A DNA stretch of 38,083 nucleotides. It comes from Terriglobales bacterium. GTDB taxonomy: Bacteria > Acidobacteriota > Terriglobia > Bryobacterales > Bryobacteraceae. Below, piece after piece: positions 17,616-25,375 of the stretch. The DNA is taken from NCBI GenBank assembly GCA_021372245.1, contig JAJFUV010000340.1, forward strand, positions 1 through 38,083, in the 5' to 3' direction. The stretch's first letter is position 1. Every line of letters starts with the position of its first letter. The notes under the pieces are model-generated. The model was not told the DNA's origin. It worked only from the letters and a program-made list of their open reading frames with translations, and did not search any database. The position numbers and the translations under genes were made by a program.

Positions 17616-20600
17616 ATGCTAACTCAATGTAAATGTTTGAAGGCCGCGATTATGGTCGCGGCCTTCCTGCTGATGAGTTGTGGTCTGCGTGCCCAAGATG
17701 CGCGCGGAACAATCCTGGGCCGTGTCGCGGATTCCAGCGGCGCGGTTATCACCGGCGCGGATGTGCGCGCCACCAACACGGAAACGGGCGTTTCGGCCGT
17801 CTCCAAAAGCAATGAAGCCGGCAATTTCGTCCTCGCCTACCTTCTGCCGGGTACCTACAAGGTAGAAGCTGAGTTCAAAGGCTTCAAGAAGTTCATGCGC
17901 CAGGGCATCCAGGTGCGCGTCGGCGACCAGGTACGGGTGGATATCCCGCTGGAAATCGGCAATCAAACGGAAACCGTCCAGGTCACGGCGGAGACGCCGC
18001 TGCTCGACACGGTGGATGCCAGTCTGGGCCAAGTGATCAACCAACGCCAAATCGCGGAACTACCGTCGTTCGGCGGAGCGCCGTATAATCTGGCCTTGTT
18101 GTCGCCCGGCATGATCAACACGACCAGTCTTCGCGTGCGCTATGTGGGCACGCCTGGCGCGCAGTCCGACTTCGCGGTGGATGGCACGGGGCAGAGGAAC
18201 AGCGACTTCACCATTGACGGCGTCCCCAACAGCATGGACAAGGGCATTGTCTTTGTTCCGCCGCAGATGTCGGTGAGCGAATTCAAGGTGCAAAGCCTGT
18301 CCTATGACGCCTCCATCGGCCACACTGCAGCAGCGTTGGTGAATGTCAGTCTGAAGAGCGGCACCAACGATCTGCATGGCGAAGGGCACCTTTTCTATCG
18401 CAATAAGATCTTCGATACGCCGACAATCTTCCAGAATCGCGCAGGACAGGAAGTAGCCCCATTCAAGGACAACCGTTACGGAGCCAGCGCGGGCGGCCCG
18501 GTGTACATCCCGAAGGTCTACAACGGCAAGAACAAGACCTTCTGGTTCTACCTGTGGGAAGAGAACTATGTTACGTACAGCTACGATTACACAAACACAG
18601 TTCCCACGGCGGCCATGAAGCAGGGCGACCTTTCTCCGCTTCTGGCTCTGGGCGGCACATACCAGGTTTACGATCCCTTCAGCACCCAAGCCGTCTCGGG
18701 TGGTAAATTCCAGCGAACTCCGCTGGCGGGAAACATCATTCCCAAGAACCTCATCAGCCCGGTGACGCAGAACCTTCTCAAGTTCTGGCCGGAGCCGAAC
18801 CAGACCGGCACCAAGGAATTCAAGAACAATCATTTCGTCAGTTACGCGGGTCCGTTCCCGGTATGGACACATCTGACTCGAGTGGACCATGCTTTCAATC
18901 CCAACCACCGCATGTATTTCCGCCTGATGCGCGAAGGCTTCTACAGCAAGTCCAACCGGAAATTCCTGGATGACAACGACGGTCTGGATTACCGGCAGGA
19001 CAAGTGGGGATTCGCTCTTGACGACGTGTACGTGTTCAATCCCAACTTCTTCATGGACGTCCGCTATGGCACGGCCTACCGCTGGGGCGATCAGGGAAGT
19101 TTCCGGAAGGGCTACGACCTGAGCCAACTCGGCTTCTCATCCAGTTTTCTTTCGCAGCTGCCGGAAGCCAGTAACCTGAACTTCCCGCGCATTGCGGTAT
19201 CCCCGCTCACGTCGTTGCAGGGTAATGCCGCAGTCGGCAATTGGGGTAGCGTGATCCACTCACTGGACGCCAGCTTCACCAAACTCCAGGGCAAGCACAG
19301 CATCAAGTTCGGCTTCGGAGGACGTTTGTCGCGCGAGTCCTCGAACATCAACACGTTCGATGTGATGCCGTATTTCACCTTCGCCAGCACATACACCAAC
19401 GGTCCGTACAATACTTCGTCGGCGCCTACCATGGGCGGCGAAATCGCATCATTCCTGTTCGGTCTCCCGTCTACATCGAGCTATGTATCGAAGACGGCCA
19501 GCTATGCTGACCAGGAGATCTACACCGGGCTTTATGTGCAGGACGACATCAACCTGACCCGCAAGCTCACCCTCAACCTCGGCGTGCGGTGGGAGTATGA
19601 GACCCCCGTGACGGAACGCTACAACCGGTCGGTGGCAGGATTCGCCTATGACCAGGTGAGTCCGATCGCGGCGCAGGCCCAGGCCAACTACGCCGCGGGC
19701 ACCCAGATTCCGGAATTGCCGGCCAGTGCTTTCAAGGTGATGGGCGGTCTGACATTCGCGGGATTGGACGGCAATCCCCGCGGAAAGTGGATTGGAGAGA
19801 AGAACAATTTCATGCCGCGCATTGGACTGGCCTACCAGCTTCGGCCGACTACGATCCTTCGCACTGGATATGGGATTTTCTATGACTCAATTGGCATCAA
19901 CGGCTACAACTCGATCCAGACCGGCTTCAGCAGCACTACGCCGGTGCAGGTTTCGATGGACAGCGGCGTGACTTATGTCGCCTCTCTGACAAATCCATTC
20001 CCCAACGGGTTGATCCAGCCCCGGGGCGCCGCCGGCGGTTTGTCCACGAACCTCGGCCAGGCAGTCAGCTTCTATGCCAGGAACCGCAAGAATCCGTATA
20101 ACCAACGGTGGTCCCTCGGGATCCAGCACTTGCTGCCCGGCCAACTGAAAGCAGAGGTTACCTATGCGGGCAACCGCGGCACGCGGCTCCAGATGGGGCG
20201 GAGTCTTAATACTCTTCCCCAGCAGTATCTAAGTAAGTCCCTGGTCCGCGACCAGAATACCATCACCTACCTGAGCCAGGTCTTTCCGAATCCCTTCTAT
20301 GGCACCAATTCGATCTACGGCAAGAACATCTCGCGCCAAGGGCTGCTTCTGCCTTACCCGCAGTTCGGCAGCGTATCTGTGACCGAGCCGATCGGTTACT
20401 CCTGGTATCATGCCCTGCAAGCCAGCGTCGAGAGGCGCTTCTCGAAGGGCTTCATGTTCATGATGAACTACACGTTCTCGCGGTCCATGGACGCCACGGC
20501 GTTCCTGAACCCCAGCGACCCCATGCCGTACGAGTCGCTGTCGACCCAGGACCGGCCGCACCGTGTCGTCATCAGCGGCATCTATGAACTGCCCTTCGGA

Positions 20601-21089
20601 CGCAAGCGGCATTTCGGTGCGAACATGCCTTCGGCGCTGAATTTCTTCGCCGGCGGCTGGCAACTCAACGGCGTGGTGCAGCGCCAGAGCGGCCCCGCGC
20701 TGGAGTGGGGCGACGTCTGGACGCTGTTCACGGGCGATTCCACCAAGGTGGGTCTGTCCAAGAACGAGCGCAACGTGGACCGGTGGTTCAATACCGGCGC
20801 CGGCTTCAACAAGGTCAGTTCGCAGCAACTCGGATCCAACGTCCGCTATTCGCCGTGGCGGTTCAGCAACATGAGGGCCGACGGCCAGGCGCGGTGGGAC
20901 TTCTCCATTTTCAAGAACTTCCTGATTATGGAAAAGGTGACCGCACAGTTCCGGGCTGAAGTTATCAACGCCTGGAACCACCCCAACTTGATGACTCCGG
21001 TGATGACCCCGACCAGCAGCACCTTCGGGATGATCACCAACCAGGAAGCCACGCGCACCTGGGTGATGTCACTCAAGCTGTCCTTCTGA
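17616..21089 (+). CDS. TonB-dependent receptor, Oar-like, with N-terminal carboxypeptidase-regulatory domain (copy 2)
   Basis: 1157 residues, collinear with copy 1: signal peptide (AAIMVAAFLLMSCGLRA), carboxypeptidase-regulatory-like domain (GRVADSSGAVITGADVRATN), plug with FTIDGVPNS, then barrel ending VMSLKLSF. Differences from copy 1 are clustered in short patches that are probably surface loops, for example FSTQAVSGGKF for FSTKALTDGRF, EASNLNFPRIAVSPL for EKDVLNFPRVAVSPF, and GLTFAGLDGNPRGKW for GPTFAGIAPNSRGIW. This suggests the two receptors recognise related but different ligands. The signal peptide contains a Cys (MSCG) that is weakly lipobox-like, but cleavage at LRA-Q is more likely and mirrors copy 1. 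The ATG has GGGGAA about 7 bases upstream. Confidence 0.92.
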   Translation: MLTQCKCLKAAIMVAAFLLMSCGLRAQDARGTILGRVADSSGAVITGADVRATNTETGVSAVSKSNEAGNFVLAYLLPGTYKVEAEFKGFKKFMRQGIQVRVGDQVRVDIPLEIGNQTETVQVTAETPLLDTVDASLGQVINQRQIAELPSFGGAPYNLALLSPGMINTTSLRVRYVGTPGAQSDFAVDGTGQRNSDFTIDGVPNSMDKGIVFVPPQMSVSEFKVQSLSYDASIGHTAAALVNVSLKSGTNDLHGEGHLFYRNKIFDTPTIFQNRAGQEVAPFKDNRYGASAGGPVYIPKVYNGKNKTFWFYLWEENYVTYSYDYTNTVPTAAMKQGDLSPLLALGGTYQVYDPFSTQAVSGGKFQRTPLAGNIIPKNLISPVTQNLLKFWPEPNQTGTKEFKNNHFVSYAGPFPVWTHLTRVDHAFNPNHRMYFRLMREGFYSKSNRKFLDDNDGLDYRQDKWGFALDDVYVFNPNFFMDVRYGTAYRWGDQGSFRKGYDLSQLGFSSSFLSQLPEASNLNFPRIAVSPLTSLQGNAAVGNWGSVIHSLDASFTKLQGKHSIKFGFGGRLSRESSNINTFDVMPYFTFASTYTNGPYNTSSAPTMGGEIASFLFGLPSTSSYVSKTASYADQEIYTGLYVQDDINLTRKLTLNLGVRWEYETPVTERYNRSVAGFAYDQVSPIAAQAQANYAAGTQIPELPASAFKVMGGLTFAGLDGNPRGKWIGEKNNFMPRIGLAYQLRPTTILRTGYGIFYDSIGINGYNSIQTGFSSTTPVQVSMDSGVTYVASLTNPFPNGLIQPRGAAGGLSTNLGQAVSFYARNRKNPYNQRWSLGIQHLLPGQLKAEVTYAGNRGTRLQMGRSLNTLPQQYLSKSLVRDQNTITYLSQVFPNPFYGTNSIYGKNISRQGLLLPYPQFGSVSVTEPIGYSWYHALQASVERRFSKGFMFMMNYTFSRSMDATAFLNPSDPMPYESLSTQDRPHRVVISGIYELPFGRKRHFGANMPSALNFFAGGWQLNGVVQRQSGPALEWGDVWTLFTGDSTKVGLSKNERNVDRWFNTGAGFNKVSSQQLGSNVRYSPWRFSNMRADGQARWDFSIFKNFLIMEKVTAQFRAEVINAWNHPNLMTPVMTPTSSTFGMITNQEATRTWVMSLKLSF

Positions 21090-21104
21090 GCTTGATGCAG
21101 TCCT

Positions 21105-21152
21105 GCGAGGGCGCCGGGGATTCCTGCGAAGGAAGCCATCCGGCGCCCTCGC
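21105..21152 (+). promoter_or_regulatory. Strong intercistronic two-tier hairpin between receptor 2 and hydrolase 2
   Basis: GCGAGGGCGCCGG (21105-21117) pairs perfectly with CCGGCGCCCTCGC (21140-21152). Inside it, TTCCT and AGGAA (21121-21134) form an inner stem capped by a GCGA tetraloop of the stable GNRA type. No T-tract follows. Its place matches the hairpin after receptor 1, but the sequence is unrelated. The hydrolase ribosome site GAGG follows at 21159-21162. Confidence 0.8.
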
Positions 21153-21167
21153 TATTGTGAGGTAATC

Positions 21168-22496
21168 ATGTTCAAACACAGCGCCAGGGCGGTTCTCTTT
21201 CTGGCCGCCGTCGCAGCCTTCGCGCAAGCGGATTGGAAAGCCGGCGCAGCAAAGCTTACGATCACCCCCAATGAGCCGATCCGGATGGCCGGCTTCGGCT
21301 TCCGCGAGCGGCCCTCGGAAGGCATCCGCCAGGACATTTACGTTCGCGCGCTGGCGTTACAGGACGCGAACGCGAAGACCTCGGTGCTGGTCACACTGGA
21401 TCTGACTACCGTCGAGCGCCAGATGGCGGATGAGATTTCCGCGCAGTGCGGACAACGCTATGGGCTGACACGGGACCGCCTGGTGCTGAATGTGTCGCAC
21501 ACTCATAGCTCCCCCCTCGCTGGGCTGGTGTTAATGCCGCTCTACGACCTCACACCCGCGGAGCGGGACGTCGTGCGGCGCTACACCGCCGGTCTGATAG
21601 CCAAGACAGTTGACGTCGTGGGCGTGGCGATTCAGAATCTGGCCCCGGCGAGCCTGAGTTTTGAACAGGGGTTGGCTGGCATCGCCGTGAATCGCCGGCG
21701 TGTGAACCAGCGGTCATTGCCTGGGCCGGTGGATCAGGATGTGCCGGTGCTGGCGGTGCGCGATGGAGCCGGAAAGCTGCGGGCTCTAGTTGTGGGTTAC
21801 GCTTGCCATCCGACTACATTGAATGATTACCGCATCAGCAACGACTATCCGGGATATGCTTTGGAAGCGCTTGAGAAGGCGCACCCCGGCGCCCTTGCGA
21901 TGTTCGTACAAGGTTGCGGAGCGGATGCCAACGCTCTCCCACGCAGCGGTGAGGAGTTGTGCCGTATACGGGGTGCGATTCTCGCCGCGGCTGTGGAGCA
22001 GGTACTGAATGGGGAAATGAAGCCGGTATCAGGGCCATTGCGGGTCGCCTTTGAAACCGTAGACTTGCCCTTCCATCAATTCGTGTCACGGGAACAGTTG
22101 CAGAAGCAATTGGAGAGCGGGACGAAGATGTACCGGGCCACGGCGCGCTATATATTGGGCACGCTTGACCGCGACGGGAAGTTCCCTGGCCATTGTTCCT
22201 GGCCGGTTCAGGTCTGGCAATTCGGGAACAGCTTGAAGTTCATCGCCCTGGGTGGTGATGTTGTGGTCGATTATTCGCTTCGCTTCAAGAGCCAGTACGG
22301 CTTCGACAACACCTGGGTGGCCGGCTACTCAAATGACATGCCGGCTTACATCCCCTCGAAGCGTGTGTTGCAGGAAGGCGGCTACGAGGGCGGTGAGTCC
22401 TTGATCTTCTTCGGCCACGCGGGTAAATTCAGTGCAGCCGTGGAAGAGATCGTCGCCGAGAAGGTCGACGAATTGGTGGAGCGTGCGGCCAGATAG
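21168..22496 (+). CDS. Secreted neutral/alkaline ceramidase-like hydrolase (copy 2)
   Basis: 442 residues, same layout as copy 1: signal peptide (VLFLAAVAAFA-Q), NVSHTHSSP, VGYACHPTT, FVQGCGADANALPR, WVAGYSNDMPAYIPSKR and EGGYEGGES. The His ligands and the C-terminal Tyr region are kept. Two active-site-region differences from copy 1 stand out: Ala in place of Ser in the GAD(S/A)N segment, and GGDVVVDYS in place of GGEDVVDYS, where ceramidases have an acidic zinc ligand. It starts 15 bases after the intercistronic hairpin and has a GAGG ribosome site, unlike copy 1. The function is expected to parallel copy 1, possibly with altered specificity. Confidence 0.82.
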   Translation: MFKHSARAVLFLAAVAAFAQADWKAGAAKLTITPNEPIRMAGFGFRERPSEGIRQDIYVRALALQDANAKTSVLVTLDLTTVERQMADEISAQCGQRYGLTRDRLVLNVSHTHSSPLAGLVLMPLYDLTPAERDVVRRYTAGLIAKTVDVVGVAIQNLAPASLSFEQGLAGIAVNRRRVNQRSLPGPVDQDVPVLAVRDGAGKLRALVVGYACHPTTLNDYRISNDYPGYALEALEKAHPGALAMFVQGCGADANALPRSGEELCRIRGAILAAAVEQVLNGEMKPVSGPLRVAFETVDLPFHQFVSREQLQKQLESGTKMYRATARYILGTLDRDGKFPGHCSWPVQVWQFGNSLKFIALGGDVVVDYSLRFKSQYGFDNTWVAGYSNDMPAYIPSKRVLQEGGYEGGESLIFFGHAGKFSAAVEEIVAEKVDELVERAAR

Positions 22497-22557
22497 AGCG
22501 AGCCGGCACTACGGCGCTCGATGCGCAGCGGCAACAGATAATAACGAGAGAGGATAC

Positions 22558-24576
22558 ATGCAACGCAGACATTTCCTGACGGGTTCGCTGGCGACAGCAT
22601 GGACGAGGCTCGGCGCAACTATCCCCACCAGGCCCGGACTTCCCGCCCTGATTCCCTACCCTCAGAAGGTCCAATGGACCAGTGAAGCATTCGCTTGCTC
22701 CACGTTCGCGGTAGAAGCTCCGGCAGAGGCTGGCTTTGCTGCAGCCGAACTGGTCAGCGCATTGGGCACCACGGGAGCGAAGCAGCGCGCCGGCGCGCCG
22801 AAGATCGTGCTGCGCTTCTCCGATGTGAGTGGAGCCGGCAAGATCGGCGCCGGCGAGGCATACGAATTGGATGTGGCGGCGAAGCGCATCGCGATCACGG
22901 CGCCGAATCCCTCCGGACTGCTATACGGCGTTGCCACGCTACGCCAGCTAATCTTCCGCGGGGCGCACGGCCCCGCCGTCGCCGGCTGTCGCATCACAGA
23001 CTGGCCCGCATTCGCCTGGCGGGGCTTCATGCACGATGTCGGCCGCAATTATCAGGACATGGCGCTGCTGCGGCGGTTCATCGACGTAATGGCGCGCTAC
23101 AAGATGAATGTGTTCCACTTCCATCTCGCCGACGGACCCGGTTACCGGATCGAATGCCGTGTGCATCCCGAATTGAATGCTCCATCGAGCTATCAGGCCA
23201 CGCGACACCCGGGCAAGTTTTACACCTACGCTGAGATCAACGAGTTTATCGCTTACTGCCGCCAGCGCAACATCATGATCGTGCCGGAGATCGACATGCC
23301 CGGCCACAGCGAGTATTTCAATCGCGCCTTCGGCTTCGACATGCAAGACGAGCGTGGAGTGAAGATCGTCGCGGATGTGCTGAACGAATTCATGGACCAC
23401 GTGGACACGCCGTTCCTGCACCTCGGCTCCGACGAAGTGGACGTGCGCAATCCGCATTTCATGGACCGCATGGCCGGCCTGGTCCGCGCTCGTGGAAGGC
23501 AGGTGATGGCGTGGCGGCCGGGCAATCCGCCATCGGACAAATTTGTCTCGCAGATCTGGTCCTATGGCCCGGAACTCGACGCGCTTCCCGGGATTCCAAT
23601 CGTGGATTCGCGCAACAACTACATCAATCACGTGGACCCGTTCCAGGCCCCGGTGCGCTTGCTCAACATGGCTACAGCGGGTCAGGCGGAAGGGAACGGC
23701 GTCGCCTGGGGCGGCATCCTCTGCCACTGGCCGGATCTCAATGTGAGCGAGGTGATGAACATCTACCGCCAGAGCCCCGTGTTTCCTTCCCTCCTGGCGG
23801 CGGCGGAGAATTACTGGCGCGGGCACATGCCTCACAATCCGCAATACTGGGCCAAGCTGCCGGAGACGGGCACCTCCGAGCACGCCCGCTACGCCGAATT
23901 CGAGGCGCGGATGCTGTCGCATCGCGACAAGTTCTTCAATGACTGGCCTTTCCCGTATCTCAAGCAGACCGGCATTCCGTGGAAGCTCATCGGCCCCTTC
24001 GATCACAAGGGCGACCTTGCGGCGCAGTTTTCGCCTGAACTGGAAATTCTGCCAAGCTACGTGATGGACGGCAAGACTTACCGCTGGACGGACGCCGTAG
24101 GCGCCACCATCGCCGTCAATCACTTCAAGTACGAGGGCTGGCGGCCCGGAACCCAGCGGGGAACCGTCTATGCCCTGACCTACGTCCGTGCGCCCCGCGA
24201 GATGACGGTGGGCTTTTGGATCGGATTCAATGGTCCTTCACGATCCAACCGCCGCCAGCAGCCCAACCCCCAACAAGGTGAATGGAGCACTGTAGGTTCG
24301 AAGATCTGGGTCAACGACCGAGCTATCGCGCCGCCCGTATGGAAGCAGCCGGGCCCCGTGGCAGACTTCGTCGAGACGCCGCTGGTGGATGAGGATTACT
24401 TCTACCGGCCTCCAACTCAGGTCACCTTGAAGGCCGGCTGGAACAAGATCCTCATCAAAGCGCCGAAAGCGGACGACACCTGGACCTGGCAGTTCACCTG
24501 TGTTCCCGTGCGGGTGGACGGCGACCGCGTACGCGAAGTGAAGGAACTGCGTTTCTCGGCGAACCCCGGCGCGTAA
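22558..24576 (+). CDS. Glycoside hydrolase family 20 beta-N-acetylhexosaminidase-like, Tat-exported
   Basis: 672 residues. The N-terminus MQRRHFLTGSLATAW has an RRxFL twin-arginine motif, so the enzyme is probably exported folded. A small N-terminal alpha/beta domain (PYPQKVQW to GLLYGVATLRQLI) precedes the TIM barrel: DWPAFAWRGFMHDVGRNYQ, MNVFHFHLADGPGYRIE, IVPEIDMPGHSEYF, and the catalytic Asp292-Glu293 pair in HLGSDEVDV (family norm GGDE, here GSDE). A C-terminal beta-rich region follows. GH20 enzymes remove terminal GlcNAc or GalNAc by substrate-assisted catalysis. The ATG at 22558 has GAGAGG upstream; longer frames overlap the hydrolase gene. It lies 61 bases after hydrolase 2 and is probably co-expressed. 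Confidence 0.88.
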   Translation: MQRRHFLTGSLATAWTRLGATIPTRPGLPALIPYPQKVQWTSEAFACSTFAVEAPAEAGFAAAELVSALGTTGAKQRAGAPKIVLRFSDVSGAGKIGAGEAYELDVAAKRIAITAPNPSGLLYGVATLRQLIFRGAHGPAVAGCRITDWPAFAWRGFMHDVGRNYQDMALLRRFIDVMARYKMNVFHFHLADGPGYRIECRVHPELNAPSSYQATRHPGKFYTYAEINEFIAYCRQRNIMIVPEIDMPGHSEYFNRAFGFDMQDERGVKIVADVLNEFMDHVDTPFLHLGSDEVDVRNPHFMDRMAGLVRARGRQVMAWRPGNPPSDKFVSQIWSYGPELDALPGIPIVDSRNNYINHVDPFQAPVRLLNMATAGQAEGNGVAWGGILCHWPDLNVSEVMNIYRQSPVFPSLLAAAENYWRGHMPHNPQYWAKLPETGTSEHARYAEFEARMLSHRDKFFNDWPFPYLKQTGIPWKLIGPFDHKGDLAAQFSPELEILPSYVMDGKTYRWTDAVGATIAVNHFKYEGWRPGTQRGTVYALTYVRAPREMTVGFWIGFNGPSRSNRRQQPNPQQGEWSTVGSKIWVNDRAIAPPVWKQPGPVADFVETPLVDEDYFYRPPTQVTLKAGWNKILIKAPKADDTWTWQFTCVPVRVDGDRVREVKELRFSANPGA

Positions 24577-24581
24577 GCGCC
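24568..24581. other. Small hairpin spanning the GH20 stop codon
   Basis: GGCGC-GTAA-GCGCC: a 5-bp GC stem with a GTAA (GNRA) loop that contains the TAA stop. It lies in the 13-base gap region between the convergent GH20 and amidohydrolase genes. There is no T-tract, so a terminator role is uncertain. Confidence 0.35.
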
Positions 24582-24589
24582 ACCGGAAT

Positions 24590-25375
24590 CTACTGGTCGG
24601 CGGGCAGGCCTAGCCAGCGCACGGCGTTCTGTGAGCGGATCTTCTCTTTCACCGCGGCGCTTGCTTCGAGCATATCGAGCTTCGCCAGTGCGGGGCCTGG
24701 ATACTGGAACGGCATCCCCGTGCCGAACAGAATCCGGTCCTCGCCCAAGAGCGAAATCAGTTGGCCGAGTTCGTTGCCGAACTCCACGCTCACACGGGAG
24801 ATGTCCACAGCGTAGTTGCCGGGTATGTCCTTGCCGCCGCGGCCCAAAGCCGAGCCTGCGATTCCACTGCCGTTCGCCACGATGAAGCGCGCCTTCGGAC
24901 AAGCGCGGACCAGTCGTGCCACCTCGTCGAGATTGAGATCCGGAACATCGATCAACCATCCCTGCTGGCGCGGATCCTCCACGCGAACTGGAATCGAGAT
25001 CACCATACCCATGTCTGCGGCGGCGTTCACAAAGGCGCGGCAGCGCGGATCCGTCAGCGTGTAATTGTGCCACTTGGGGTATAGGCGCACGCCTTTCATG
25101 CCGAACTGGTCGTGGCAAATCTTGAGATCGTCCTGCCAGCCCGCGTACACGGGGCTGAGAACGGCGAACGGAATCAGCCGGGAACGGTGCGCGGCGACCT
25201 CCGCGGCCACTTCCTCGTTGCCCGCCTGCGGATTGCGGTACGTGATGGCGGCAGCGCTCGAGACCACGGCGCGCTGGATGCCGAAGCGGTCCATGTATTG
25301 AACCAGACCCGCGCCGGTATTGTGCCGCAGTTGCCGGTAGGCAAAATGTCCTAGATACGCGCTTACGTCGATCAT
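24590..25375 (-). CDS. Amidohydrolase-fold protein lacking metal ligands (probable pseudoenzyme)
   Basis: 261 residues with the general layout of the amidohydrolase-2 (ACMSD-like) family and of its upstream neighbour: GIQRAVVSSAAAITYRNPQAG, FGMKGVRLYPKWHNYTL, KARFIVANGSGIAGS, DRILFGTGMPFQYPGP. All usual metal and catalytic positions are changed: the N-terminal HxH is SAY (residues 5-7), the mid-protein His position is missing, the AH of the ICAH strand is AN, and the Asp of FGTD is Gly. No signal peptide. The ATG at 25375 overlaps the upstream stop (TAATG), so translation is coupled and the two proteins may form a complex. It is likely a regulatory or structural partner; function unknown. Confidence 0.8.
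   Translation of the reverse strand: MIDVSAYLGHFAYRQLRHNTGAGLVQYMDRFGIQRAVVSSAAAITYRNPQAGNEEVAAEVAAHRSRLIPFAVLSPVYAGWQDDLKICHDQFGMKGVRLYPKWHNYTLTDPRCRAFVNAAADMGMVISIPVRVEDPRQQGWLIDVPDLNLDEVARLVRACPKARFIVANGSGIAGSALGRGGKDIPGNYAVDISRVSVEFGNELGQLISLLGEDRILFGTGMPFQYPGPALAKLDMLEASAAVKEKIRSQNAVRWLGLPADQ

Larger units (their letters stand above)
17616..22496 (+). repeat. Tandem duplication, copy 2 (receptor + ceramidase-like hydrolase)
   Basis: This is the second copy of the cassette at 11758-16665. Perfectly identical DNA tracts occur between the receptor genes, for example 18738-18841 against 12880-12983 (104 bases), alternating with patches that differ at many positions. The upstream regions and signal peptides are unrelated, so the duplication, or later exchange, is confined to the coding parts. 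Confidence 0.93.

Noticed and set aside
17616..17700. Lipoprotein signal in receptor 2 (MSCG)
   Set aside because: The lipobox fit is poor, and the following LRA-Q site matches the position of cleavage in copy 1. TonB receptors are normally not lipoproteins.
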